Assembly (NCBI GenBank): GCA_015065615.1
Contig: SVPY01000005.1
Location: 53,122-117,121 of the forward strand
Source: Oscillospiraceae bacterium
Lineage (GTDB): Bacteria > Bacillota > Clostridia > Oscillospirales > Acutalibacteraceae
Direction of reading: 5' to 3'
Length of the DNA: 64,000 nucleotides
In this document: in pieces, positions 1-8,509 of the stretch
Position numbering within the stretch: the first letter of the stretch is position 1
Layout: every line of letters begins with the position of its first letter
The notes under the pieces: generated by a model
What the model was told of the DNA's origin: nothing
Database searches by the model: none
What the model saw: the letters and a program-made list of their open reading frames with translations, nothing else
Program-made: the position numbers and the translations under genes

Positions 1-137
1 CTGTATGTAAATACGGAAACAGGTTTATTTACCGATATATGTATGTCCGTTGCTTCTTTTTTTATATTCTCAGGCACATTAGGTACATCAACGCCGCATC
101 TTATCAGGATTGATGTAATATTATCATAATCATTCAT
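1..137 (-). CDS. Unrecognised protein, N-terminal fragment cut by window edge
   Basis: Reading the minus strand from an ATG at 137 gives an open frame of 45 codons that runs off the window start. It begins MNDYDNITSILIRCG. A GGAAGG ribosome binding site lies about 8 bases before the ATG. The fragment is too short to assign to a family. It is transcribed divergently from the XRE regulator that starts at 282. Confidence 0.6.
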   Translation of the reverse strand, partial: MNDYDNITSILIRCGVDVPNVPENIKKEATDIHISVNKPVSVFTY

Positions 138-218
138 TTTATTAATCCTTCCGCTTCAATGCTTTGTCCTATTTATACTGCACTTATCATTTAAATAGAA
201 CAAAGCTTTTTAAATGAG

Positions 219-247
219 TTGACGAAATTGAAGTATTTTATTATAAT
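219..247 (+). promoter_or_regulatory. Sigma-A promoter of the XRE gene
   Basis: TTGACG (219-224) and TATAAT (242-247) are separated by 17 bp, close to the sigma-A consensus. The site lies about 35 bases before the regulator start codon. Confidence 0.75.
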
Positions 248-281
248 AAACGTGTAAGAATATAAGGAGATGTTTTTTAAC

Positions 282-863
282 TTGAAAGAACTTAATATAA
301 TTATAGCCGAAAACATAACAAGACTTCGTACCGCTAAGCAGCTTACACAGCTTGAACTTGCCAATATGCTTAGTTATTCAGATAAATCTGTATCCAAATG
401 GGAGCGCGGTGAAAGTATACCGGATGCTTACGTACTTAAAAAAATCAGCGAAATTTTCTCCGTAAGCATTGATTTTATTTTTACTGAACACAAAGACGAG
501 GAGTTCAGAAAGAAACCTATAAGAAAATACAAGCACGACAGAGGCACAATTACAAAAATTGTTATCTGCGGAATATGGACCCTTGCCCTTGCTTTATTTG
601 TTATATTTAATTATTTAGGCTACACACAGTGGCTTATTTTCGCATACACTTTACCTGTTACTTTGGTTGTTCTTATTATCCTTAATTCTATATGGGGAAA
701 CAGGAGGCATAATGTTTTTGTGATTTCAGGTTTAGTCTGGAGTTCACTTTTAGCAATTTATCTTACCTTTTTATCTGCGAATATCTGGAAAATTTTCCTT
801 TTAGGCATACCTGCCCAAATTATCATTTATCTCTCTTTTCGCATTAAAAAGAAGCAATCTTAA
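282..863 (+). CDS. XRE-family regulator with membrane-embedded C-terminus
   Basis: The N-terminal ~65 residues form a Cro/C1-type helix-turn-helix, with the recognition-helix region SDKSVSKWERGESIPD typical of Firmicutes XRE regulators. After a basic linker there are four hydrophobic segments that look like transmembrane helices, ending in RIKKKQS. This HTH-plus-membrane layout suggests a membrane-bound regulator that may sense envelope state; that role is inference. The start was set at TTG 282 because AAGGAG (264-269) directly abuts the upstream ATG at 270 but lies 12 bases before this TTG. The gene is monocistronic: its own promoter is at 219-247 and a terminator follows at 896-924. Confidence 0.8.
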   Translation: MKELNIIIAENITRLRTAKQLTQLELANMLSYSDKSVSKWERGESIPDAYVLKKISEIFSVSIDFIFTEHKDEEFRKKPIRKYKHDRGTITKIVICGIWTLALALFVIFNYLGYTQWLIFAYTLPVTLVVLIILNSIWGNRRHNVFVISGLVWSSLLAIYLTFLSANIWKIFLLGIPAQIIIYLSFRIKKKQS

Positions 864-895
864 TAATTTCACCTTCAATTTTTGGCTTAAACACT

Positions 896-924
896 GGACT
901 CTACTGATTGTAGAGTCCTATTTT
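896..924 (+). terminator. Intrinsic terminator after XRE gene
   Basis: A perfect 9-bp stem (GGACTCTAC/GTAGAGTCC) with a 5-base loop is followed by TATTTTC. Confidence 0.75.
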
Positions 925-977
925 CATCTCTCTACTCCTTTATTTTTGTTCGTAGAGAAATTAATTTTAGCAGTAGT

Positions 978-1006
978 TTGTAATTTCACCCTATTTGCTG
1001 TATAAT
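978..1006 (+). promoter_or_regulatory. Promoter of degV-family gene
   Basis: TTGTAA (978-983), a 17-bp spacer and TATAAT (1001-1006) lie upstream of the DegV-family start. Confidence 0.6.
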
Positions 1007-1067
1007 TTATTTAACTTTGTATTTATAATTTATGTTCAATTCAAACAAGTAAAGAAGGAGAACCTTT

Positions 1068-1979
1068 GTGTGGACAAAGGTAAGAAACACTATGGCTGAT
1101 TTTATTTTAAGCTGCTGTTCAACAGTTGACCTCAAAGAAGAACATCTTACTAAAAGAGATATTAAATACGTTTGTTTTCACTACACTATTGACGGTGTAA
1201 CATATCCTGATGATTTCGGTAAATCAATGTCCTTTGATGCTTTTTACGGTGCAATGGCAAACGGCGCAGACACAAAAACAAGTCAGGTAAACGTAGACGA
1301 ATACATCGCTTATTTCACACCATTCCTCGAAGAAGGCAAGGATATTTTACACGTATCTCTTTCTTCCGGTATTTCCGGTTCCTACAACTCCGCAAGAATC
1401 GCAGCTGAGGATTTAAGCGCTAAGTACCCTGAAAGAAAAATTTATATTATCGACTCTTTAGCAGCTGCTTCCGGTTTCGGTCTTTTAATGGATGAATTAG
1501 CTGACCTGCGTGATTCCGGTATGGGCATTGATGAACTTGCCGCTTGGCTCGAAGAAAACAAGCTTAAGATGCACCACTGGGTTCTTACAACAGACCTTAC
1601 TCACCTTATTAAAGGCGGAAGAGTTTCCAAAGTATCCGGTTGGTTCGGTACTGTTCTTAAAATCTGCCCTATCATCAACGTTAACAGCGAAGGTAAGCTT
1701 ATCCCCCGCTCCAAAATAAGAGGCAAGGAAAAGGGCATTGAGGAGCTTGCTGAGAGAATGGTACAGTTTGCACAGAACGGTCTTGATTATTCCGGTAAGT
1801 GCTACATCTGCCACTCCAACTGCTACGCAGATGCAAGAAAAGTTGCTGATATTATCGAGAAGAAATTCAAGAAATTAAACGGCAAGGTTCTTATCAACAG
1901 CATCGGTACAACAATCGGCAGCCATACAGGTCCCGGAACAACAGCTCTCTTCTTCTGGGGCGACGAAAGAACATTATAA
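1068..1979 (+). CDS. DegV-family fatty-acid-binding protein
   Basis: DegV-family proteins bind a fatty acid and, in FakB members, present it to the kinase FakA for phosphorylation. Family motifs are visible: SLSSGISGSYNSA at about residues 97-109, the DSLAAASGFG segment, the LKGGRV-like LIKGGRVSKV loop, and a C-terminal IGSHTGPGTTALFF stretch that normally lines the lipid head-group pocket. Length (303 aa) is normal. GTG 1068 was chosen because AGAAGGAG lies 7 bases upstream. The ATG at 1092 (MADFILS) also fits the usual family start, so the start remains uncertain. No fakA kinase gene is nearby, so use of host or exogenous fatty acids is only inferred from the family. It is transcribed alone between its own promoter and terminator. 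Confidence 0.9.
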   Translation: MWTKVRNTMADFILSCCSTVDLKEEHLTKRDIKYVCFHYTIDGVTYPDDFGKSMSFDAFYGAMANGADTKTSQVNVDEYIAYFTPFLEEGKDILHVSLSSGISGSYNSARIAAEDLSAKYPERKIYIIDSLAAASGFGLLMDELADLRDSGMGIDELAAWLEENKLKMHHWVLTTDLTHLIKGGRVSKVSGWFGTVLKICPIINVNSEGKLIPRSKIRGKEKGIEELAERMVQFAQNGLDYSGKCYICHSNCYADARKVADIIEKKFKKLNGKVLINSIGTTIGSHTGPGTTALFFWGDERTL

Positions 1980-1991
1980 TAAACCGAAATC

Positions 1992-2024
1992 ACCGACTTC
2001 TGTTTTCAGGAGTCGGTTTTCTTA
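1992..2024 (+). terminator. Terminator after degV-family gene
   Basis: The stem ACCGACT/AGTCGGT (extendable by two pairs) is followed by TTTTCTT. Confidence 0.75.
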
Positions 2025-2056
2025 ATAATGTGCATATTTAAAATTAAAATATTTTA

Positions 2057-2084
2057 TTGATTAACCACTTACATTTGATATAAT
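2057..2084 (+). promoter_or_regulatory. Promoter of GH43-GDPD operon
   Basis: TTGATT (2057-2062), a 16-bp spacer and TATAAT (2079-2084) lie 28 bases upstream of the start codon. Confidence 0.65.
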
Positions 2085-2111
2085 AAACAAAAATTTAAGT
2101 AGGAGGTTTTT

Positions 2112-3026
2112 ATGGCTTTAATAATTGATAAAAATAATACTCTTACCGCCATCAGAGATCCAATGGTTTGCCTTGTCAGGGACACTTATTACGTAACAGG
2201 CTCACAGCCACCTTATTGGAACGGAATAAATGAGGGTGTTCACCTTTGGTCTACCAAAGATTTTAATGCATTTACAGATCACGGTTTAATATTAAAACGC
2301 AGTGATTTAAGTGAAGATGCGTGGTGCCGCGACAGATTTTGGGCTCCTGAACTTTTTGACGGCAAGAACGGATATTATTACCTGACTTTTAATTGCCGAA
2401 ACGAGAGTGAAAAATACAGCCATCCTCATCATGTGGGATTAGCCTGTTCCCAAAACATAACCGGTCCTTATGAAATTATTACGTTAGAAAAGCCGGTTAC
2501 TTATGAATATTCCTCTGCTAATGATGCAACTCTTTTCAGAGATGACGACGGAACTGTTTATATCGGATATACCGCCCTAAAAGAAAGCACTGACAGCGAT
2601 AATAAATATCACCTGTGGATATCAAAAATAGACCTTGATACCGGCAGAATATATGATCATATTGATGTTTGCACCTTAGGTGATGATGGAGAATGGGATC
2701 ATATCGGAGTAGAAGGTCAGTGTATCGTCAAGCGTCACGGTAAATATTTCCAATGGTACTCAAGCTGGACAAGAGGTTACGAGGCAGGCATACTTACTGC
2801 CGACAATATCAGCGGTCCCTGGAAAAAATACGATAATAACCCTATATTAGTTGACAATGAAAAAAGACATAAAGCAGGTCATAATCACAGCTTTACAGCT
2901 ATGGATGGAAAAGATTATATAACTTTCCACGCAAATCCGATTGATCCCAATGCAAAAAGTATAGAGTCCTTTTTCATAGAACCTGTTGAATACACGGAAG
3001 ACGGAAATGTTATTATAAAGGATTGA
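2112..3026 (+). CDS. Glycoside hydrolase family 43-type protein
   Basis: This appears to be a five-bladed beta-propeller glycosidase of the GH43 type (arabinofuranosidase, xylosidase or related exo-enzymes). Expected acidic residues are in place: IRDPMV near residue 17 (catalytic base), WAPELF around residue 80, the SANDATLFRDDDG segment (second Asp) and VEGQCIVKR (acid Glu). There is no signal peptide, so it probably acts on imported oligosaccharides in the cytoplasm. AGGAGG sits 5 bases before ATG 2112. The next gene starts 4 bases after the stop, so the two are co-transcribed. The substrate cannot be deduced, and a GH32/GH68-like propeller is the main alternative. Confidence 0.8.
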   Translation: MALIIDKNNTLTAIRDPMVCLVRDTYYVTGSQPPYWNGINEGVHLWSTKDFNAFTDHGLILKRSDLSEDAWCRDRFWAPELFDGKNGYYYLTFNCRNESEKYSHPHHVGLACSQNITGPYEIITLEKPVTYEYSSANDATLFRDDDGTVYIGYTALKESTDSDNKYHLWISKIDLDTGRIYDHIDVCTLGDDGEWDHIGVEGQCIVKRHGKYFQWYSSWTRGYEAGILTADNISGPWKKYDNNPILVDNEKRHKAGHNHSFTAMDGKDYITFHANPIDPNAKSIESFFIEPVEYTEDGNVIIKD

Positions 3027-3030
3027 TAAT

Positions 3031-3798
3031 ATGAACAATTTATGGTATGCAAATGAGCATCATATACCCGTATTGGGTCATAGAGGAATAAGAGCTAAAT
3101 ACCCCGAGAATACTCTCCCCTCTTTTGAAGCTGCCATCAACTTAGGCGTTGACCTTATTGAATTCGATGTTAATGTTACTAAAGATAATGAGCTTGTGGT
3201 AATTCACGATAACAGTATTGACAGAACAAGTGACCATAAGGGATTAACGAGAGATTATACTTTAGCAGAACTTAAAAGCTTTGATTTCTCCTGTGGATTC
3301 GATGAATATAAAGGTGTGCAGATACCAACTTTAAAAGAGGTACTTACTCTTGCCAAAGGTAAATCCGATACACTTCTTTTTAACGTGGAAATCAAGGATA
3401 TGCACCACGAAACAGTTGATGCAACTATCGCTATGCTAAAAGAATTCGGAATATGCGAAAGATGCGTAATCGCTTCATTTGACGCAGAGATAATAAGATA
3501 CACAAAAAAAGCTTACCCCGAAATGAGAGTTCAGGGGTTCCCCGGCAGATATATGAGTAATTTTACCGAAGAAACCTACGATATAATGTTCGGTATGGGT
3601 ATCTCAATAAGAAACGAGGACGAAACAGTTAAAGCAGATATTGAACTTGCAAAAAGTAAGGGGATTCTCGTATGGTTATACTGTGCAGATACAGTAGAAG
3701 CGGTTGAAAGGTGCATAAATCTCGGTATGGATAACATAACCGGCAACGACCCCGAGGTTGCGCTTAAAGTATTCAGAGAAAAAGGCTTACATAAATAA
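3031..3798 (+). CDS. Glycerophosphodiester phosphodiesterase
   Basis: GDPD-family enzymes hydrolyse glycerophosphodiesters, such as deacylated phospholipids or teichoic-acid units, to glycerol-3-phosphate and an alcohol. The TIM-barrel signature is clear: GHRGIRAKYPENT near residue 17 (catalytic His), EFDVNVTKDNELVVIHD around residues 43-59 (metal-binding Glu and Asp, second His), and a VEIKD segment. At 255 aa with no signal peptide it resembles the cytoplasmic UgpQ type. It follows the GH43 gene by four bases and has a weak AAAGGA site overlapping that gene's end, which suggests translational coupling. A terminator follows. Confidence 0.92.
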   Translation: MNNLWYANEHHIPVLGHRGIRAKYPENTLPSFEAAINLGVDLIEFDVNVTKDNELVVIHDNSIDRTSDHKGLTRDYTLAELKSFDFSCGFDEYKGVQIPTLKEVLTLAKGKSDTLLFNVEIKDMHHETVDATIAMLKEFGICERCVIASFDAEIIRYTKKAYPEMRVQGFPGRYMSNFTEETYDIMFGMGISIRNEDETVKADIELAKSKGILVWLYCADTVEAVERCINLGMDNITGNDPEVALKVFREKGLHK

Positions 3799-3804
3799 CG
3801 GACA

Positions 3805-3838
3805 AAAGTGCTTACACGTAAAGGGTAAGCGCTTTTTA
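3805..3838 (+). terminator. Terminator of GH43-GDPD operon
   Basis: The stem AGTGCTTAC/GTAAGCGCT (one G-T pair) with a 9-base loop is followed by TTTTT. Confidence 0.75.
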
Positions 3839-3866
3839 TTTAAGCGCACAATTATTTAATTAAGTA

Positions 3867-3894
3867 TTGACAAAATTAAATTGGTTGTTATAAT
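3867..3894 (+). promoter_or_regulatory. Consensus promoter of arsR-ABC operon
   Basis: TTGACA (3867-3872) and TATAAT (3889-3894) with a 16-bp spacer. Both hexamers are perfect, which fits a promoter normally held down by a repressor. Confidence 0.8.
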
Positions 3895-3932
3895 TACTTT
3901 AGTAGCAAATGAAATTAATAGGAGGTAATTAA

Positions 3933-4295
3933 ATGAACATAGAAGCTATGAAAGCTTTATGTGAACCAAGCAGATGTAAAATAATAATGCTTTTATCGGA
4001 AAGAGCTTATTGTGTAAGCGCTCTTGCTACTTTATTGGGGCTTTCAGCGCCTGCTGTTTCACAGCATTTAAGAGTTCTTTACGATGCAGGTTTAGTGACC
4101 TCTGAAAAGTACGGTTATCACACTCACTATAAGCTTAATAAAGATGCACTTTTAAGCTTATCTAAAAAAATAGCCGAATTAACCGAGGAAAAACCTGACA
4201 TTTGCCACACAACACAAGGAAATAAATGCTCTGCCGCCGATACCGTTGGCTGCAGAACAAGGGAAAAGAAAGGAAAAGGTGATAATAATGCTTAA
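3933..4295 (+). CDS. ArsR/SmtB-family transcriptional repressor
   Basis: A 120-aa winged-helix protein. Residues ~5-75 match the ArsR fold (EPSRCKIIMLLSERAYCV, then SAPAVSQHLRVLYDAGLV as the recognition helix and turn). The C-terminal tail carries several cysteines and a histidine (CHTTQGNKCSAADTVGC), a plausible metal or thiol sensor. It overlaps the downstream ABC exporter by 8 bases, so it most likely represses its own operon and is released by a metal or xenobiotic that the exporter handles; that is inference. AGGAGG lies 7 bases upstream of the start, and the operon has a consensus promoter. Confidence 0.9.
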   Translation: MNIEAMKALCEPSRCKIIMLLSERAYCVSALATLLGLSAPAVSQHLRVLYDAGLVTSEKYGYHTHYKLNKDALLSLSKKIAELTEEKPDICHTTQGNKCSAADTVGCRTREKKGKGDNNA

Positions 4296-6012
4296 AAGAT
4301 TTATTGCATATTATAAACCCCACAGATTTATGTTTGCAATGGATATGCTTGCCGCTTTGCTGATTTCAGTTATCGGTATGGTCTACCCCATTGTAACCAA
4401 TAAAATGCTCAATGAGCTTATACCCAACAAGCTTTATACCCAGATCATCGTAGCGGGTATAATCGTGCTAGTTCTTTACGTGATAAGAATGCTGCTTCGT
4501 TACTTCGTTCAGTATTACGGCCATTTGATAGGTACCAAAATGCAGGGTCAGATGAGAACCGATCTGTTCAGACATCTGGAAAAATTACCCTATACCTTCT
4601 TTGATAATCACGAGACAGGCAGTATTTTAACAAGAATCACAAGCGACCTTTTCGAAGTTGTTGAGCTTGCTCACCACGGTCCCGAAAACCTTTTCATAAG
4701 CGTGATTATGATTGTGGGTTCATTTATATACCTTTGCTCAATTGACGTTTATTTAACCCTTATTATCTTTGCCTGTGTTCCCATTATGGTTCTGGTTTCC
4801 GTTATTATGAGAAAGAAAATGCGCGAGGCTTTTACCGAAAGAAGAAAGAGCACTGCCGTAATTAACGCCGCAACAGAATCCAGCATAACCGGCATAAGAG
4901 TTACAAAGGCTTTCACAAATGCCGACAAAGAAATGGAAAAATTCGAAGTTGGTAACAAGCAGTTTGTTGAAGCCAGCCGTAAATCATACGATGCTATGGG
5001 TAAATTCTTCGCTTCCACTTCTTTTGTAACCGATGTATTCAACGTAATTTTACTTATTGCCGGCGGTCTTTTCCTTTACAGCGGCAGAATTAATTTCGGT
5101 GATTATTCTACCTTCATAGTTTCAGTTAACCTCTTTATCAACCCCGTAAATACACTTATCGGTTTTGTTGAGCAGTATCAGAACGGTACTACAGGCTTCA
5201 AGCGTTTCCTTGAAATTATGGATGAAAAGCCTGAAGAGGAATCCCCCACAGCTAAACCCCTTACAGACGTAAGAGGCGATATCGAATTCAAGAACGTAAG
5301 CTTCAGATATAACGACGAGCGCGAGGTTCTCGATAACGTAAGCCTCAAGGTTAATAAAGGCGAAATATTTGCTTTAGTTGGTCCCTCCGGCGGCGGTAAA
5401 ACAACAATCTGCCACCTTATTCCCGCCTTCTATAAGATTCAGGAAGGTGAAATTTTAATTGATGGAAAGAACGTAAACGATATAACCCTCGAGTCCTTAA
5501 GAAAGAATATTGGTATAGTACAGCAGGATGTATTCCTCTTCAACGGTACAATCCGCGATAACATCCTTTACGGCAAACTTGATGCCACAGACGAAGAAGT
5601 ATACGAAGCCGCTAAGCGCGCTAATATCCACGACTACGTAATGACCCTTGAAAAGGGCTACGATACTGAAGTCGGCGAGCGCGGTGTTAAACTTTCAGGC
5701 GGCCAGAAGCAGCGCCTTTCAATTGCAAGAGTATTCCTTAAGAATCCTGCAATATTGATTCTCGACGAAGCTACCTCTGCCCTTGATAACACTACTGAGA
5801 TACTTATTCAGCAGGCTCTTGATGAGCTCTGTAAGGGCAGAACAACAATAGTTGTTGCTCACAGACTTTCTACCATTAAGAGAGCTAAAGAAATTGCAGT
5901 TATCTCCGAAGGTAAGATTATTGAACAGGGCACTCACGAAGAGCTTATGGCTTTAGGCGGTACTTACAAAAACCTCTATAGCCTCCAGTTCAGAGAAGAT
6001 GATGCTATTTAA
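4288..6012 (+). CDS. ABC exporter, fused permease and ATPase
   Basis: A half-transporter of the MsbA/LmrA type, 574 aa. It has six hydrophobic helices in residues ~15-300 and a nucleotide-binding domain with Walker A GPSGGGKTT (~residue 366), Q-loop, signature LSGGQKQR (~468), Walker B ILILDEATSALD and the switch His in VVAHRLST. It would act as a homodimer exporting lipids, drugs or peptides. ATG 4288 was chosen over an upstream in-frame ATG at 4246 because AAAAGG is 8 bases before it and this gives a short overlap with the arsR-type gene. The regulator context suggests export of a toxic compound. A strong terminator follows. Confidence 0.92.
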   Translation: MLKRFIAYYKPHRFMFAMDMLAALLISVIGMVYPIVTNKMLNELIPNKLYTQIIVAGIIVLVLYVIRMLLRYFVQYYGHLIGTKMQGQMRTDLFRHLEKLPYTFFDNHETGSILTRITSDLFEVVELAHHGPENLFISVIMIVGSFIYLCSIDVYLTLIIFACVPIMVLVSVIMRKKMREAFTERRKSTAVINAATESSITGIRVTKAFTNADKEMEKFEVGNKQFVEASRKSYDAMGKFFASTSFVTDVFNVILLIAGGLFLYSGRINFGDYSTFIVSVNLFINPVNTLIGFVEQYQNGTTGFKRFLEIMDEKPEEESPTAKPLTDVRGDIEFKNVSFRYNDEREVLDNVSLKVNKGEIFALVGPSGGGKTTICHLIPAFYKIQEGEILIDGKNVNDITLESLRKNIGIVQQDVFLFNGTIRDNILYGKLDATDEEVYEAAKRANIHDYVMTLEKGYDTEVGERGVKLSGGQKQRLSIARVFLKNPAILILDEATSALDNTTEILIQQALDELCKGRTTIVVAHRLSTIKRAKEIAVISEGKIIEQGTHEELMALGGTYKNLYSLQFREDDAI

Positions 6013-6026
6013 TTTAACTCTAACAC

Positions 6027-6056
6027 AAAAAGCTTGGATTAATTCCAAGCTTTTTC
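6027..6056 (+). terminator. Terminator of arsR-ABC operon
   Basis: An A-rich stem with core AGCTTGGA/TCCAAGCT is followed by TTTTT. Confidence 0.8.
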
Positions 6057-6096
6057 TTTATGCTAAAATCTGTCTATATTTTATATAGTTTTTGTC

Positions 6097-6125
6097 TTGC
6101 TTTAATTTTTTTATTTAAGTATAAT
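6097..6125 (+). promoter_or_regulatory. Promoter of GH36 gene
   Basis: TTGCTT (6097-6102), 17 bp, TATAAT (6120-6125). Confidence 0.6.
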
Positions 6126-6151
6126 TAAGAAAATTTAATTGGAGGTTAATT

Positions 6152-8431
6152 ATGTTGAACTTCAAGTTTACCGAAAATGGTTTTTCTTTTGAAAATAATT
6201 TATTTAATAGCGGTCTGCTTACACCCTACGTAAAGTTTTATTTAACAAAAGATGCAAGTGAGGAAATCTCTGTTATTAACGGACCTTACACTGCTAATGG
6301 AAGTTTTACTACCGATACTTTTTTAGGCAAAGGTACTTGCTATATATTTGAACATACAGAAAACACGCACAAGCTTACTTTAAACTATACTTCTGTAAAC
6401 AATAGCGCTAACCCCACTTTAATTATTGAAGCAATATATACAAACAAATCAGATAGTGACGTTTATTTAAATCAATTTGGATTCAAACATATTGGTAACC
6501 AGAAGTTCACTTGTTATGGCGATGCTGATAACTGGTACCTTGGCTATACCGCCTCTCTGGCTGAAAGATTAAAAAGCTTCAATCAGATTCGAAAAGAAAT
6601 GTACGAATACATAAATATGCCTTTACCGGATTTGTCTCAGGATGAACAACACACCGACGGAAGATGGCGTATATTCTCTGAATATCTGCCCCTTTACCCT
6701 AAAGATGATAAAAACGGACTTTTCCTTTCCCCTATTGGTGAAGCTACTGCATTTGTTTCTAACGAGTGCTTTGTTGATACCACCGAAAATAACGAAGGAA
6801 CTATTAAGCTTAACTCTTACTGTGATATGAGTAATACTATTGTGAAACCCGGTAAAAGCCGCATTTCACAGAAAATGGTAATTGCTTACGGTCCTTACGA
6901 TGAGATTGCTGAAACTGTATATAATGATTTAAAAAGAACTCACGGCAGTCGAACAGAAAAGGGTGCTATAGTAGGTTGGTGCAGTTGGTATGATTTATAT
7001 AGTCAGATTACTGAAGAATCTGTAACAAAAACTGTTGAGGCAATTAACAGATATAAAGATATTATACCAATGGACGTTATTCAGATTGATGATGGCTTCC
7101 AGAAAACAGTAGGCGACTGGGAAGTAAACGAGAAATTCCCCCATGGTTGGGAACCTATTATTGCTAAAATTAAAGAAAGCGGAGCTACACCCGGTATATG
7201 GCTTGCCCCTGCTCTTATTCATAATTCTACTGAAACATTCAAAAACCACCCAGATTGGCTAATGAGAAACGAAAATAACGAACTCATTGGCGCTCACGGC
7301 AACTGGGGTGAGCCAAGTTATCCTCTTGATTTTAGTAATCCTGAGGCTTATGACTTTGCAATTAACTTAATCAAAACAGAATATAACCGTGGCTTCAGAT
7401 ATTTTAAATTCGACTTTAACGCTATTTATGCTAACGGACGCAGCGCTTTTGCTGGGGATAAAACTTCCCTGGAGCTTTACCGCCATGTATATAAAGGCTA
7501 CAGAGAAATTATTGGTGAAGAATCTTACCTTTGTGCTTGCTCTGGTTTTTGCCGCGGCACTTTCGGTTTTGCGGATTCCAGCCGAATTGGACCTGACTCC
7601 CCTCCCGATTGGAAAACACCTGACGTAAGCTGTATAAGCGGATGCATAAAACACGTAGGTTATTATGCCCATGCCAATGGATATTTCTTTGCAAATGACC
7701 CTGATGTAACTTATCTTTATGCAAAAAGACTTACTGAAAACGAGCTGCTTACCTGGCATAGTATGGTAGGTTTACACGGCGGTTCACAAATGATATCCGA
7801 CCCGCTGTGGAAAAAAGAAAACAGCGATAATTTAAGAAGATTTGAGATTCTTTCTCCGCCGGCTAGTGAAAAAGCAGTTCCACTTCACCCCGCAGTAGAC
7901 GGAGACAATAAACGTTTTGGATTTATAGCCCGCCGTGATTACGGTGACTTTGCAGCAGCTATGATTTATAATCCCTATGCTGATGAGAAGATAATTAACA
8001 CCGAATTTAATAAATTCAAAAAAATCGGTGAAAAATTCCACGTCTGGTCATTCTGGGATAACGAGTATCTTGGTGTAAAAAATTATAATTTTGCAGTATC
8101 TCTTCCTTCTCACGGATGTAAAGTATTAAGACTTACTTCTGTAAATGAAGAAAACGGCATTTGCATTATTGGTTCTGACCTTCATATTTCCATGGGTGCC
8201 GCTGAAATAAACGATTTTAAAGTAAACGGAAGCTCATTAGAAATTATATTAAATGCCAATGCAGGTGCCCGAAGCGGTGCTATTTACCTGTACTGTGAAG
8301 CTGAAGTTAACAGTATCGATTATAAAGGTATAAACAGCGCTTCATTTGAAAAGAATGGCAATATACTTAAGCTTAATCTTAACGGAAGATCTCGTACAGG
8401 TGAGCAAAGCATAAAAATTAATTTGTTATAA
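6152..8431 (+). CDS. Alpha-galactosidase, GH36 type
   Basis: GH36 enzymes release terminal alpha-galactose from raffinose-type sugars, galactolipids or glycans. The 759-aa protein has the expected order: an N-terminal beta-sandwich (to ~residue 270), a TIM barrel starting at GWCSWYDLYSQIT, DVIQIDDGFQ, and a nucleophile Asp in FKFDFNAIY (~residue 420). The likely acid/base Asp is in RIGPDSPPDW (~490), followed by a C-terminal beta domain. No signal peptide is present, so action is intracellular after uptake. GGAGG lies 6-7 bases before the ATG. The gene is monocistronic with its own promoter and terminator, and no galactoside transporter is adjacent. Confidence 0.9.
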   Translation: MLNFKFTENGFSFENNLFNSGLLTPYVKFYLTKDASEEISVINGPYTANGSFTTDTFLGKGTCYIFEHTENTHKLTLNYTSVNNSANPTLIIEAIYTNKSDSDVYLNQFGFKHIGNQKFTCYGDADNWYLGYTASLAERLKSFNQIRKEMYEYINMPLPDLSQDEQHTDGRWRIFSEYLPLYPKDDKNGLFLSPIGEATAFVSNECFVDTTENNEGTIKLNSYCDMSNTIVKPGKSRISQKMVIAYGPYDEIAETVYNDLKRTHGSRTEKGAIVGWCSWYDLYSQITEESVTKTVEAINRYKDIIPMDVIQIDDGFQKTVGDWEVNEKFPHGWEPIIAKIKESGATPGIWLAPALIHNSTETFKNHPDWLMRNENNELIGAHGNWGEPSYPLDFSNPEAYDFAINLIKTEYNRGFRYFKFDFNAIYANGRSAFAGDKTSLELYRHVYKGYREIIGEESYLCACSGFCRGTFGFADSSRIGPDSPPDWKTPDVSCISGCIKHVGYYAHANGYFFANDPDVTYLYAKRLTENELLTWHSMVGLHGGSQMISDPLWKKENSDNLRRFEILSPPASEKAVPLHPAVDGDNKRFGFIARRDYGDFAAAMIYNPYADEKIINTEFNKFKKIGEKFHVWSFWDNEYLGVKNYNFAVSLPSHGCKVLRLTSVNEENGICIIGSDLHISMGAAEINDFKVNGSSLEIILNANAGARSGAIYLYCEAEVNSIDYKGINSASFEKNGNILKLNLNGRSRTGEQSIKINLL

Positions 8432-8435
8432 ATAA

Positions 8436-8466
8436 AAAAGCTCGGATTTAACTTCCGAGCTTTTGC
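8436..8466 (+). terminator. Terminator of GH36 gene
   Basis: AAAAGCTCGGA/TCCGAGCTTTT stem-loop followed by a T-rich stretch. Confidence 0.75.
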
Positions 8467-8470
8467 TTAT

Positions 8471-8503
8471 TTTTTAAAAGGCTGTAAGTTAACCTTACAG
8501 CCT
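8471..8503 (-). terminator. Terminator of glnA
   Basis: On the minus strand a perfect 10-bp stem (AGGCTGTAAG/CTTACAGCCT, 8479-8503) with a 5-base loop is followed by TTTAAAAAA. It lies directly after the glnA stop. Confidence 0.7.
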
Positions 8504-8509
8504 AATTTA